A stretch of 64,000 bases of DNA from Aureimonas flava (GCF_003583935.1 NZ_QYRN01000007.1:186001-250000), one strand, 5' to 3'. Counted from the first letter of the stretch, positions 19,190 to 29,199 are shown. Notes: generated from the sequence alone by a model not told the origin. Numbers and translations: made by a program.

Positions 19190-20359
19190 CTACTGAATGG
19201 TGGGCGCGTCGTGGCGGATCAGCTCGCGGCCGACCAGCATGCGTCGCATCTCGTTGGTGCCCGCGCCGATGTCGAGCAGCTTGGCGTCGCGCCAATACCG
19301 CTCCACCGGCCAGTCCCGGGTGTAGCCCGCGCCGCCGAGCGCCTGGATCGCCTCGCCGGCGACCCGCACCGCGCTCTCGGAGGCGAACAGGATGCAGCCG
19401 GCCGCGTCGAAGCGCGTGACGCGCCCCGTGTCGCAGGCCCGCGCGACCGCGTAGACGTAGGAGCGCGCGGCGTTCAGCGCGACATACATGTCGGCGACCT
19501 TGGCCTGCATCAGCTGGAACTCGCCGATCGGACGGCCGAACTGCCGGCGCTCGCGCACATAGGGCAGCACCACGTCGAGGCAGGCCTGCATGATGCCGAT
19601 CTGGATGCCCGACAGGACCACGCGCTCGTAGTCCAGCCCCGACATCAGCACCTCGACGCCGCCGTTCAGCGGGCCCATGAGCTGCGTTTCGGCGACGAAG
19701 CAGTCGTCGAACACCAGCTCGGCCGTGGGCGAGCCGCGCATGCCGAGCTTGTCGATTCGCTGGCCGATCCGGAAGCCGGGCATGTCCCTCTCGATCAGGA
19801 AGGTGGAGATGCCCCGCGAGCCGGCCTCGGGCGCGGTCTTGGCGTAGACCACCAGCGTATCGGCGTGCGAGGCGTTGGTGATCCAGAACTTGGTGCCGTT
19901 GAGGCGCCAGCCGCCGTCCACCCTGTCGGCCCGCAGCTTCATCGAGACGACGTCGGAGCCGGCGCCCGCCTCCGACATGGCCAGGCTGCCGACGTGCTCG
20001 CCCGAGACGAGCCCGGTCAGGTACTTCGCCTTCTGCTCGGGGTTCGCCCAACGGCGGATCTGGTTGGCGCAGAGGTTGGAATGGGCGCCGTAGCTGAGGC
20101 CGACCGCGGCCGACGAACGGCTCACCTCCTCGCAGGCGACCAGGTGCTCGAGATAGCCGAGCCCGAGCCCGCCGTGCTCCTCCTCCACCGTGATCCCATG
20201 GAGGCCGAGCGCCCCCATGGCGGGCCAGAGCTCGCGCGGGAAGCGGTCCTCGCGGTCCACCGCGGCCGCGATGGGCTCGATCCGGTCCAGCGCGAAGCGC
20301 CGCGTCGTGTCGCGGATCGCGTCCGCCATGTCGCCGAGGCCGAAGTCCAGGTCCGCCAT
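19190..20359 (-). CDS. ivd: Isovaleryl-CoA dehydrogenase
   Basis: A 389-residue acyl-CoA dehydrogenase. The N-terminal helical part has [21 protein letters not shown] and [26 protein letters not shown]; the FAD-binding middle has [19 protein letters not shown] and [19 protein letters not shown]; the C-terminal part has [20 protein letters not shown] and [17 protein letters not shown]. The combination, and mccBA immediately downstream, identifies it as isovaleryl-CoA dehydrogenase, which makes 3-methylcrotonyl-CoA in leucine degradation and feeds electrons to ETF. It is the first gene of the operon; a CATAG-N7-CTATG operator lies 79 bases upstream. Confidence 0.94.
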   Translation of the reverse strand: MADLDFGLGDMADAIRDTTRRFALDRIEPIAAAVDREDRFPRELWPAMGALGLHGITVEEEHGGLGLGYLEHLVACEEVSRSSAAVGLSYGAHSNLCANQIRRWANPEQKAKYLTGLVSGEHVGSLAMSEAGAGSDVVSMKLRADRVDGGWRLNGTKFWITNASHADTLVVYAKTAPEAGSRGISTFLIERDMPGFRIGQRIDKLGMRGSPTAELVFDDCFVAETQLMGPLNGGVEVLMSGLDYERVVLSGIQIGIMQACLDVVLPYVRERRQFGRPIGEFQLMQAKVADMYVALNAARSYVYAVARACDTGRVTRFDAAGCILFASESAVRVAGEAIQALGGAGYTRDWPVERYWRDAKLLDIGAGTNEMRRMLVGRELIRHDAPTIQ

Positions 20360-20437
20360 CGCGCCCTCCCAAGCTGCCTTCCGGAAACACTAGGCGTGTC
20401 GGGACGCCCCGCAAAATTGAAAGATGTGCCGGCAAGC

Positions 20438-20454
20438 CATAGACTTTGTCTATG
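20438..20454. promoter_or_regulatory. LysR-type operator CATAG-N7-CTATG before the ivd-mcc operon
   Basis: CATAGAC-TTT-GTCTATG is a perfect 7-bp inverted repeat with a 3-base spacer and contains the LysR-type T-N11-A pattern. The same CATAG-N7-CTATG core occurs at 21338-21354 over the start of the adjacent lysR gene. Its position in the 90-base lysR/ivd gap suggests that this LysR protein controls the leucine operon. Confidence 0.6.
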
Positions 20455-21340
20455 ACAGGGGCTCGCCGCCAGGCGCGGGGATCGCCTCCGCCAGCGCGTC
20501 GGCGACCGGATCAGTGCCTAGCGCGCGTGCGTCCGCATGCGGCGCGAAGACCAGGCCGAGCTCGCGCCGGAACGCGAAGTCCGCCAGCGGCACGCGCGCG
20601 ACGCCCGCCTCGCGGAACCCGTCCGGCATCACGGTGATCCCGAGGCCGGCGCGCACGTAGGCCAGCGCCATGTCGTCGCTCGTGGTGCGCGCGGGAAAGA
20701 ACGGCCGGATGCCCCGCGCGGTGAAGAAGCGGCTGGTCTCGGACAGGAGCTCGCAGTGCCGGCGCACGATCATCGGCTCGTGCACGAGGTCCTCGGCCGT
20801 CAGCGCGCCGCGCCCGGCCAACGGATGCGAGGCGCCGAGCGCCAGCGAGTAGCCTTCGGACAGGAGCGGTCGGGCCGCCGCGCGCTCGGCCGGGTCGCGC
20901 AGGATCGTCAGCGCCATGTCGATCCGCCCGCGCGAGAGGCGCGCCCGAAGATCGCGCTCGCTGCCTTCCACGATCTCCACGCGCTCGGCGCCCGGATCCG
21001 TGCGCCGGCGCGCCAGGAACGCCTCGATCCAGCGGCGCGGCGTGGTGGCGAGCACGCCGAGGCGCGTCGTGCGCACCGGCACCGTGCCGGCCGCCTCGCG
21101 CTCGGCTGCCGCGAAGCCGGCCTCGATGGCGCGCGCATGGGCGAGGAGGCCGGCGCCGGCCTCGGTCAACTCGACGCGCCGGTTGGTGCGGTGGAACAGC
21201 GCCCGCCCCAGCCCGCGCTCCAGCTTGGCGATGCCCACCGACAGGGTCGGCTGCGACACGTTGCAGGCGGCCGCCGCACGCGAGAAGTTGCCCGTGTCCA
21301 CCACGGCGAGGAAGTAGCGCAGATGATAGCGGTCGATCAT
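20450..21340 (-). CDS. LysR-family transcriptional regulator (probable regulator of ivd-mcc)
   Basis: A 296-residue LysR protein: winged HTH at residues 5-64 (LRYFLAVVDTGNFSRAAAAC, SQPTLSVGIAKLERGLGRAL, ELTEAGAGLLAHA) and a two-lobed effector domain (about 90-285). The HTH does not look like PcaQ, so I do not assign it to the divergent pca genes by homology. Instead, matching CATAG-N7-CTATG sites over its own start codon and before ivd point to autoregulation and control of the leucine operon. It is encoded directly upstream of ivd on the same strand. Confidence 0.88.
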   Translation of the reverse strand: MIDRYHLRYFLAVVDTGNFSRAAAACNVSQPTLSVGIAKLERGLGRALFHRTNRRVELTEAGAGLLAHARAIEAGFAAAEREAAGTVPVRTTRLGVLATTPRRWIEAFLARRRTDPGAERVEIVEGSERDLRARLSRGRIDMALTILRDPAERAAARPLLSEGYSLALGASHPLAGRGALTAEDLVHEPMIVRRHCELLSETSRFFTARGIRPFFPARTTSDDMALAYVRAGLGITVMPDGFREAGVARVPLADFAFRRELGLVFAPHADARALGTDPVADALAEAIPAPGGEPLS

Positions 21341-21357
21341 AGGCCGGTTCTATGATC
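21335..21357. promoter_or_regulatory. LysR-type operator overlapping the lysR start
   Basis: GATCATAG-N7-CTATGATC is a perfect 8-bp inverted repeat with a 7-base spacer that contains the same CATAG-N7-CTATG core as the site before ivd. It covers the lysR start codon (21340-21338), which fits negative autoregulation. It lies about 160 bases from pcaL, so an effect on pca genes cannot be excluded. Confidence 0.6.
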
Positions 21358-21426
21358 CGGCCGGGCGCCGGGCAATGCGGTCCGCAGCCAGGGGGCGGCG
21401 CGGCATCGACAGCATCCCGAAGGCAA

Positions 21427-21442
21427 ATAACCTTCTGGTTAT
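21427..21442. promoter_or_regulatory. PcaQ-type operator ATAACC-N4-GGTTAT
   Basis: ATAACCTTCTGGTTAT is a perfect palindrome-type box matching the ATAACC-N4-GGTTAA/T element bound by the LysR protein PcaQ before protocatechuate genes in Sinorhizobium and Agrobacterium. It is 73 bases before pcaL. No recognisable pcaQ gene is in the window, so the regulator would act in trans. Confidence 0.7.
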
Positions 21443-21514
21443 GAAATCGGCATGCGTGCTCATTTTACATGACCGTTCGCCGGGTCTACTGCGGGATCGA
21501 CAGGGAGGTCCTTC

Positions 21515-22699
21515 ATGGCATTCGTCGGCGCCAACGCGATCGCGATCCATCATCGGCTCGACGGCCGGCGGGGCGCCGACCGCCTCGTGTTCCTGAACTC
21601 GCTCGGCTCGGACCTGCGGATCTGGGAGGAGGTCGTCGCGCATCTGGCCGACCGCTTCGAGATCCTGACCTTCGACATGCGCGGCCACGGGCTCAGCGAG
21701 GTGACGCCGGGGCCCTATACGATCGCGGGGCTGGCGGACGACCTCCTCGGTCTCATGGACGCGTTCGGCTGGCGCTCGGCCTCGCTGGTCGGGCTCTCCA
21801 TCGGCGGGCTGATCGCCCAGCACGCGGCGATCCACGCGCCGGAGCGCGTCGAACGCCTCGTGCTCCTCGACACCGCCGCGCGGATCGGCACGGCGGAGAG
21901 CTGGTCCGCCCGGATCGAGGCGGTGCGAGCGGGCGGGCTGGCCGCGATCGGAGAGACGGTGCTGCGCGGCTGGGTCTCGCAGGCCTTTCTGGGCGCGCAT
22001 CCGGCGCGCCTCGCCGGCTGGCGCGCGATGATGGAGGCGACGCCGCCCGAGGGCTACATCGCCGCCTGCGCCGCGCTTCGCGAGGCCGACCACACCGCGC
22101 TCGTGTCCCGCATCGCCGCCCCGACCCTTGCGATCGCGGGCGAGGACGACCGGTCCACCACGCCGGACCTCGTCCGCGCCACGGCCGAGCGCATTCCGGG
22201 CGCGCGCTTCGCGGTGATCGCTGGTGCCGCCCATCTGCCCTGTCTGGAGCGTCCCGCCGAACTCGCAGCGTTGATCGCGGACCACGTCGGAGGTGCCGCC
22301 GGCGCCGGGGACGGCCCGGTCGACCGCCTCGCCGCCGGCATGGCGGTGCGCCGCAGCGTTCTGGGCGACGCCCACGTGGACCGCGCCTCCGCCGCGACGA
22401 CCCCGTTCGACGCGCCGTTCCAGCGGTTCATCACCGAAGGCGCCTGGGGCTCGGTCTGGTCGCGCCCGCATTTCACCCGGCGCGAACGGTCCATCGTCAC
22501 CCTGGCGCTCCTGGCCGCGCTCGGCCAGGACGAGGAGGTGGCCATGCACGTGCGCGCGACGCACAACACCGGGGCTTCCGCCGACGACATCGCCGAGGCC
22601 ATGCTGCACGTCGCGGTCTATGCGGGCGTGCCGGCGGCCAACCACGCCATCAAGATCGCCAAGAAGACCCTGGCCGACATGGAGGAGACGGTTCGATGA
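21515..22699 (+). CDS. pcaL: PcaL: 3-oxoadipate enol-lactonase fused to 4-carboxymuconolactone decarboxylase
   Basis: A 394-residue fusion. Residues 1-260 are an alpha/beta hydrolase of the PcaD type with nucleophile Ser95 in [12 protein letters not shown], acid region [10 protein letters not shown] (about 214) and His in [12 protein letters not shown] (about 241). Residues about 270-394 are PcaC, with [34 protein letters not shown] and [16 protein letters not shown]. Together they decarboxylate 4-carboxymuconolactone and hydrolyse the enol-lactone to 3-oxoadipate. The fused form is known as PcaL mainly from actinobacteria. First gene of the pca operon, overlapping pcaH by ATGA; a PcaQ box precedes it. 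Confidence 0.95.
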   Translation: MAFVGANAIAIHHRLDGRRGADRLVFLNSLGSDLRIWEEVVAHLADRFEILTFDMRGHGLSEVTPGPYTIAGLADDLLGLMDAFGWRSASLVGLSIGGLIAQHAAIHAPERVERLVLLDTAARIGTAESWSARIEAVRAGGLAAIGETVLRGWVSQAFLGAHPARLAGWRAMMEATPPEGYIAACAALREADHTALVSRIAAPTLAIAGEDDRSTTPDLVRATAERIPGARFAVIAGAAHLPCLERPAELAALIADHVGGAAGAGDGPVDRLAAGMAVRRSVLGDAHVDRASAATTPFDAPFQRFITEGAWGSVWSRPHFTRRERSIVTLALLAALGQDEEVAMHVRATHNTGASADDIAEAMLHVAVYAGVPAANHAIKIAKKTLADMEETVR

Positions 22700-23418
22700 G
22701 CGGTTCCTACTTCCAGCGCGACCGGACCTGGCATCCGCCGGCCCTCACGCCGTCCTACAAGACCTCGATCCTGCGCTCGCCGAGCCAGGCGCTCCTGTCG
22801 CTGCCGACCAGCCTGTCGGAGGAGACCGGCCCGGTCTTCGGCCACGACATGCTGGGGCCGCTCGACAACGACCTGATCCGCAACTTCGCCAAGGACGGGG
22901 CCGAGGCGATCGGCCAGCGGATCGTGGTCTACGGGCGTGTTTTGGACGAGAACGCCCGGCCGGTGCGCGGGGTGCTGGTGGAGTTCTGGCAGGCGAACGC
23001 GGGCGGGCGCTACCGCCACCGAAAGGAAGGCTACGTCGCCGCGCTGGATCCGAACTTCGGCGGCTGCGGGCGCGCGATCACCGACGGGGAAGGGCGCTAC
23101 GAGTTCCGCACGATCAAGCCCGGCGCCTATCCCTGGCCCAACGGCGTCAACGACTGGCGCCCGGCGCATATTCACTTCTCCGTGTTCGGCCACGCCTTCG
23201 CCCAGCGCCTCGTCACCCAGATGTATTTCGAGGGCGACCCGATGATCTGCCAATGTCCGATCGTGCGCACCATTCCCGACCGGGCGGCGATCGAGCAGCT
23301 CGTCGCCGCGCTCGACCGCAACGCCACCATCCCCATGGACAGCCTCGCCTACAAGTTCGACATCGTTCTGCGCGGCCGGCGCTCGACCCTGTTCGAGAAC
23401 CGGATGGAGGGCAACTGA
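22696..23418 (+). CDS. pcaH: Protocatechuate 3,4-dioxygenase, beta subunit
   Basis: A 240-residue intradiol dioxygenase subunit that opens the protocatechuate ring to 3-carboxymuconate. The four non-haem Fe(III) ligands are visible with the correct spacing: Tyr106 (GGRYRHR), Tyr144 (PGAYPWPN), His157 and His159 (RPAHIHFS). The family signature around [14 protein letters not shown] is intact. It starts four bases inside pcaL and its stop overlaps the pcaG start by one base, consistent with equal synthesis of the two subunits. Confidence 0.97.
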   Translation: MSGSYFQRDRTWHPPALTPSYKTSILRSPSQALLSLPTSLSEETGPVFGHDMLGPLDNDLIRNFAKDGAEAIGQRIVVYGRVLDENARPVRGVLVEFWQANAGGRYRHRKEGYVAALDPNFGGCGRAITDGEGRYEFRTIKPGAYPWPNGVNDWRPAHIHFSVFGHAFAQRLVTQMYFEGDPMICQCPIVRTIPDRAAIEQLVAALDRNATIPMDSLAYKFDIVLRGRRSTLFENRMEGN

Positions 23419-24044
23419 TGGTGCAGCGCCTCGACCACCTGAAGGAATCGCCGTCGCAGACCGCCGGCCCCTATGTGCATATCGGCACCAACCCGAACTG
23501 GGTCGAGATCACCGGCGTCTGGAAGGCCGATCTCGGCCTCGTGCTGGTAGGGCCGGACACTCGAGGCGAGCGCGTGATCGTCGAGGGCACGCTGACGGAC
23601 GGGGCGGGCGCCCTCGTGCGGGACGCGCTGATCGAGATCTGGCAGGCGGACGCCGAGGGCCTGCACAATTCGCCCGCCGAGACGCGGGGAAAGGCCGATG
23701 CGGCCTTTGCCGGCTGGGGCCGCCAACCGGTCTCCGACGCGGACGGGTCGTTCCGCTTCGAGACGATCCGCCCCGGCCGGGTTCCCTGGCCGGACGGGCG
23801 TCTCCAGGCGCCGCACGTGACGGTGTGGATCGTCGCGCGCGGCATCAATCTCGGCCTCCACACCCGGCTCTATTTCGGCGACGAGGCGGCGGCCAACGCG
23901 CAGGATCCGCTGCTGGCGCGCATTCCCGAGCCGGCCCGTCGCGCGACGCTGATCGCCCCGCGCACCGAGCGCGACGGCGTCCCGGTCTTCCGCTTCGACA
24001 TCCGCCTGCAGGGCGAGCGCGAGACCGTCTTCCTGGACATGTGA
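23418..24044 (+). CDS. pcaG: Protocatechuate 3,4-dioxygenase, alpha subunit
   Basis: A 208-residue partner of PcaH with the same fold (SQTAGPYVHIG, LIEIWQADAEG, FETIRPGRVPWPDG, APHVTVWIVARGINLGLHTRLYF) but without the full set of iron ligands, as expected for the alpha subunit, which helps form the active-site pocket. It begins at the TGATG junction with pcaH. Confidence 0.96.
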   Translation: MVQRLDHLKESPSQTAGPYVHIGTNPNWVEITGVWKADLGLVLVGPDTRGERVIVEGTLTDGAGALVRDALIEIWQADAEGLHNSPAETRGKADAAFAGWGRQPVSDADGSFRFETIRPGRVPWPDGRLQAPHVTVWIVARGINLGLHTRLYFGDEAAANAQDPLLARIPEPARRATLIAPRTERDGVPVFRFDIRLQGERETVFLDM

Positions 24045-24052
24045 GGACCACC

Positions 24053-24787
24053 ATGGACAAGACCCTTCCCAGCCTCGCCGAGGCGGTGGCCGGCATCGCC
24101 GACGGCGCGGTGGTGATGATCGGCGGCTTCGGCGGCTCGGGCGCGCCGATCGAGCTGATCCACGCGCTGATCGACCGCTTCTTGGCCACGGGCTCGCCAA
24201 GGAACCTCACCGTCGTCAACAACAACGCGGGCAACGGTCATGTCGGCCTCGCGGCGCTGATCGAGCAGGGCATGGTCGCCAAGCTCGTCTGTTCCTTCCC
24301 GCGCTCGGCCGATCCGCGCGTCTTCACCGAGAAGTGTCTCGCCGGCGAGATCGAGCTGGAGCTGGTGCCGCAGGGCACGCTCGCCGAGCGCATCCGCGCG
24401 GGCGGGGCGGGCATTCCGGCCTTCTACACGCCGACGAGCTACGGCACGGACCTCGCCAAGGGGAAGCCCGTCGAGGAGTTCGACGGGCGTCCCTATGTGC
24501 GCGAGCTCTGGCTGAAGGCCGACGTCGCGCTGATCAAGGCCTACAAGGGCGACCGGCTCGGCAACCTCGTCTTCAACAAGGCCGCGCGCAACTTCAACCC
24601 GCTGATGGCGACCGCCGCCACGACGACGATCGCGCAGGTGTCGGAGATCGTCGAGCCAGGCGCGATCGACCCCGAGAGCGTCGTGACCCCCGGCATCTTC
24701 GTGCAAGGCGTGGTCGAGGTCGCGAACCCCGCGCAGGAAGAAGAGCTCAACCGCGCCGACGCGGTCTACCCGGAGCGGGCCGCATGA
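24053..24787 (+). CDS. pcaI: 3-oxoadipate CoA-transferase, subunit A
   Basis: A 244-residue family I CoA-transferase alpha subunit: glycine-rich GGFGGSGAPIELI, VVNNNAGNG, VCSFPRS, LVPQGTLAERIRAGGAGIPAFYTPTS and the closing motif for the CoA site. It moves CoA from succinyl-CoA to 3-oxoadipate together with PcaJ, with which it overlaps by ATGA. SD-like GAGGA precedes the ATG. Confidence 0.95.
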   Translation: MDKTLPSLAEAVAGIADGAVVMIGGFGGSGAPIELIHALIDRFLATGSPRNLTVVNNNAGNGHVGLAALIEQGMVAKLVCSFPRSADPRVFTEKCLAGEIELELVPQGTLAERIRAGGAGIPAFYTPTSYGTDLAKGKPVEEFDGRPYVRELWLKADVALIKAYKGDRLGNLVFNKAARNFNPLMATAATTTIAQVSEIVEPGAIDPESVVTPGIFVQGVVEVANPAQEEELNRADAVYPERAA

Positions 24788-25455
24788 GTGCCAAGCTGTC
24801 TTCCACCCAGATCGCCTGGCGCGCCGCGCAGGACATCCAGGACGGCGCCTACGTCAACCTCGGCATCGGCTTCCCCGAGATGGTGGCGCGGTTCCAGCCG
24901 CCCGGTCGCGAGGCGATCTTCCATACCGAGAACGGCATCCTCGGCTTCGGCGAGGCGCCGAAGCCCGGCGAGGAGGACTGGGACCTCATCAACGCCGGCA
25001 AGAAGGCCGTGACCCTGAAGCCCGGTACCGCCTTCTTCCACCATGCCGACAGTTTCGCCATGGTGCGCGGCGGACACCTCGACGTCGCGATCCTCGGCGC
25101 CTACGAGGTGGCCGAGACGGGCGATCTCGCCAACTGGTCGACCGGCCCCAAGGGCGTGCCGGCGGTCGGCGGGGCGATGGACCTCGTGCACGGCGCAAAA
25201 CGCGTCGCCGTCATCACCGACCATGTGACGAAGGACGGCAAGCCGAAGCTCGTGAAACGGTGCTCGCTGCCGCTGACGGGCGTCGCCTGCGTCACCCGCG
25301 TCTACACGAGCCTCGCGGTGATCGACATCGAGGGCGGGCGCTTCGTCTTGCGCGAGAAGCTGCCGTCGCTGTCGGTGGACGACCTGCAGGCCCGGACCGG
25401 CGCCGAACTCGTGGTGCCATCGACCGTCGCCGACCTCGTGACCCCGGAGCTTTGA
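24784..25455 (+). CDS. pcaJ: 3-oxoadipate CoA-transferase, subunit B
   Basis: A 223-residue CoA-transferase beta subunit with the catalytic Glu49 in HTENGILG, NLGIGFPEMVARF at the front, and GGHLDVAILGAYEVAETGDLANW. The Glu attacks succinyl-CoA and forms the enzyme-CoA intermediate. It is translationally coupled to pcaI and followed two bases later by pcaF. Confidence 0.95.
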   Translation: MSAKLSSTQIAWRAAQDIQDGAYVNLGIGFPEMVARFQPPGREAIFHTENGILGFGEAPKPGEEDWDLINAGKKAVTLKPGTAFFHHADSFAMVRGGHLDVAILGAYEVAETGDLANWSTGPKGVPAVGGAMDLVHGAKRVAVITDHVTKDGKPKLVKRCSLPLTGVACVTRVYTSLAVIDIEGGRFVLREKLPSLSVDDLQARTGAELVVPSTVADLVTPEL

Positions 25456-25457
25456 GC

Positions 25458-26656
<1,199 letters not shown>

Positions 26657-26660
<4 letters not shown>

Positions 26661-27718
26661 GCGCGGCGGGAGCGATGCCGCTGGTGGAAGGTCTGACGGG
26701 CGACCGCGAGATCCGCGCGCACTTCGCCGCCGAGGCCGAGATCGCGGCGATGCTGCGCTTCGAGGCGGCGTTGGCCGAGGCGCAGGCCGCGCTCGGCATC
26801 GTTCCGGCCGAGGCCGCCGGCGCGATCCGCGACGTCTGCGCGGCGCCGTTCGGGGAACTCGACGCCGTGCGCGCCGGCATGGGGCGCGACGGCGTGCCGG
26901 TGCCGGCCCTGGTGAAGGCGCTGCGCGAACGGGTCGGCGCGCCGCACGGCGCCCATGTCCACCGCGGGGCCACCAGTCAGGACGTGGTGGACACCGGGCT
27001 GATGCTGCGGATGCGGGCGGTGCTCGCGCTTCTCGGCGGGCGCGTCGAGGCGCTTCTGGCCCGGCTCGACGGCATGGCGGAGGCGCAAGGCGGCCTCGAT
27101 CTCATGGCCTGGACGCGCATGCAGGCGGCGCTGCCGTTTCGCGCCGCCGACAAACTCGCGACCTGGCGGCGCCCGCTGGAGGCGCACCGCGCCCGGCTCG
27201 CCGCGCTGGCCGCCGACCTTCCCGTGCAGCTCGGCGGCCCGGTGGGCAACGGCGACGGCTTCGGCCCCCTCTATCCCGCCCTGCGGGCCGATCTCGCCCG
27301 CCGCCTCGCCTTGCGCGACAGCCCGCCCTGGCACGCCGACCGCACGGCCGTCCTCGACATCGCCCATGCCCTGGCGCTCCTCACAGGCACGCTCGGCAAG
27401 ATCGGCCAAGACGTGGCCCTGATGGCGCAGACCGGGATGGCCGCTATCGAGCTCTCCGGCGGCGGGGGCTCCTCGGCCATGGCGCACAAGAAGAACCCGG
27501 TGGGCGCGGAGGCGCTCGTGTCGCTCGCTCGCTTCGATGCCGGTCTTCTGGGGATCCTGTCGCAGTCGATGGTTCACGAGAACGAGCGGTCGGGCGCCGC
27601 CTGGACGCTGGAATGGCTGGTCCTTCCGCAGATGGCGGAAGCCGCGGGGGCCGCGTGCCGCCTCGCCGAGGCGCTTCTGGCGGGCGCTCGTTTCGTGGCC
27701 CGCCCGCCGGCCGGGTGA
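26657..27718 (+). CDS. pcaB: 3-carboxy-cis,cis-muconate cycloisomerase
   Basis: A 353-residue member of the fumarase/argininosuccinase superfamily. It has HVHRGATSQDVVDTGLMLRMR and the signature GGGGSSAMAHKKNPVGAEALVSLA. It converts 3-carboxymuconate to 4-carboxymuconolactone, the step between PcaHG and PcaL. I use the GTG at 26657, which overlaps the pcaF stop by four bases like the other junctions here; an ATG 18 bases later is the alternative. It is shorter than the 450-residue pseudomonad enzyme but normal for the alphaproteobacterial type. Last gene of the operon. Confidence 0.92.
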
Positions 27719-27728
27719 CCTTGCCCTT

Positions 27729-27887
27729 TCAGGTCTCGCCGTAGCCTTCGAGCAGGCAGACGAACTCCAGCGCGGTCCATCCGACGAGCGCGGCGATTGC
27801 CACGAGCGCTCCTCCCGCTCCCACGAGCAGAATGGCCGCCAACGCGCCGAAGGCGCTCGGGTCCGGTCCGGGCATCAGGGGCAGCAT
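27729..27887 (-). CDS. Small hydrophobic protein, unknown function
   Basis: A 52-residue reading frame with AGGGAG ten bases before the ATG at 27887. The product is one long hydrophobic stretch (about residues 12-42) with a Pro-rich start and an acidic tail (LLEGYGET), so it would be a single-span membrane peptide. It converges with pcaB, ten bases away. I recognise no family. A longer in-frame reading to 28124 adds low-complexity sequence and lacks support. Confidence 0.45.
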   Translation of the reverse strand: MLPLMPGPDPSAFGALAAILLVGAGGALVAIAALVGWTALEFVCLLEGYGET

Positions 27888-28095
27888 GGCGGAACTCCCT
27901 TCGCGTTTCCGAAGATATCGCGTGGGCACCGGCGCGGAACAAACGTAACCTTCTGTTAACCCTACCGGGCGTCTCCCGGGAGAGGCGCGGATCGTCGGCC
28001 GGCTTTGCGCGGCGGGCGCGAAAGGCCTATGGCGTGCCGGCGCATGCCGCCTGCCGCCGGCAGAGGGGCGTTTCGCGAAGGGGAGTGCCGCACCG

Positions 28096-28950
28096 ATGAC
28101 TTCCGCCCCACGGGTGACGACCATCGACAGCCATCAGCATTTCTGGCGCCTGTCGCGCGGCGACTACGGCTGGCTGGACGACAGCGTGAAGCCGCTGGTG
28201 CGCGACTTCATGCCTGAGGACCTCGAGCCGCTGCTGCGCCGCGCCGGCATCGACCGGACGGTCCTGGTGCAGGCGGCCGCGACGGAGGCGGAAACCGAAT
28301 TCCTGCTCGACATCGCCGCCCGCACGCCCTTCGTCGCGGGCGTCGTCGGTTGGCTCGACATGGATTCGGACGGCTTTCCCGAGCGGCTCGCGCACCACCG
28401 CGCGAACCCGCATCTCGTCGGCCTGCGCCCGATGCTCCAGGGCCTCGACGACGACGCCTTCATCCTGCGTCCGCGCGTGCTCGACAACCTGCGCCGCGTC
28501 GCCGACACCGGCCTCGCCTTCGACATCCTGACCTTTCCGCGGCACCTGCCGCACGTCGCCGAGGCCCTGGAGAGGGTGCCGGGGCTGCGGGCCGTCGTCG
28601 ACCACCTGTCCAAGCCGTCGATCGCCTCGGGCGCGCTCGACCCATGGCGCGCCGACATCGCGGCGATCGCCGCCTTCCCGAACGTGTGCTGCAAGGTGTC
28701 CGGCATGGTGACGGAGGCGAAGGCCGACTGGGCGCTGGCCGATCTCGAACCCTATGTCGACCACGTGGCCGCCTGCTTCGGCGCGGATCGCCTCCTGTTC
28801 GGATCCGACTGGCCAGTGGCGACCCTGGCCGCCTCCTACGGCGAGGTCGCCCATGCGGCGCGCGTTCTTCTGGGACGCCGTTTCGGCGTGGACGACATGG
28901 CCAAGGTGTTCGGCGGCAACGCGGCGCGGTTCTACGGGCTGGCCGTCTGA
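28096..28950 (+). CDS. Amidohydrolase-2 family sugar lactonase (L-fuconolactone hydrolase-like)
   Basis: A 284-residue TIM-barrel hydrolase. It opens with TTIDSHQHFWRLSRGDYGWLDD, the HxH metal site and flanking pattern of fuconolactonase/rhamnonolactonase-type enzymes, and has VDHLSKPSI, NVCCKVSGMVTEA and RLLFGSDWPV with the conserved metal-proximal Asp. These enzymes hydrolyse sugar-1,4- or 1,5-lactones in oxidative sugar pathways. It heads a sugar cluster with a LacI regulator, an SDR and a ketose epimerase; the exact sugar is not known. Confidence 0.8.
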   Translation: MTSAPRVTTIDSHQHFWRLSRGDYGWLDDSVKPLVRDFMPEDLEPLLRRAGIDRTVLVQAAATEAETEFLLDIAARTPFVAGVVGWLDMDSDGFPERLAHHRANPHLVGLRPMLQGLDDDAFILRPRVLDNLRRVADTGLAFDILTFPRHLPHVAEALERVPGLRAVVDHLSKPSIASGALDPWRADIAAIAAFPNVCCKVSGMVTEAKADWALADLEPYVDHVAACFGADRLLFGSDWPVATLAASYGEVAHAARVLLGRRFGVDDMAKVFGGNAARFYGLAV

Positions 28951-29147
28951 GGGCGTTCGCCGCCCGGGCGCGCCGCACCCCTCCCTTGTCGCTCGCGGGG
29001 CCCGGCGTTCGTCGGTTCCCGGACACTCAGCGAAGGCTCGCCGAGCCGCGATCCGCACGCGCTGACGCAGCATCCCGTTGGCCGGGCGTCGGTGCGACGC
29101 AGCATCGAATTGCCGCGCCGCTCCGCCGAATCCGCTTGCGATCGATC

Positions 29148-29199
29148 CGCCCGCTCCCGTAAAACGTTTTTCAGAAAAAACGTTTTACGGGAGCGGGCG
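29148..29199. promoter_or_regulatory. 24-bp perfect inverted repeat with two LacI-type operators before lacI-family gene
   Basis: Arms at 29148-29171 and 29176-29199 are perfect reverse complements with a 4-base spacer (CAGA). Each arm contains AAAACGTTTT, a symmetric LacI-family operator with the central CG; the two centres are 16 bases apart. The GGGAG ribosome-binding sequence of the downstream gene lies in the right arm, so a transcript starting upstream could hide it in a hairpin. Autoregulation by the adjacent LacI protein is the simplest reading. Confidence 0.75.

Noticed and set aside
20450..21340. Calling the LysR gene beside the pca operon PcaQ
   Set aside because: Its HTH does not resemble PcaQ, and the palindromes at both ends of the gene differ from the PcaQ box, which lies separately at 21427-21442.
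27944..27960. CGTAACCTTCTGTTAAC, similar to the PcaQ box
   Set aside because: Only one half-site fits the ATAACC-N4-GGTTAT pattern and the adjacent genes are not pca genes.
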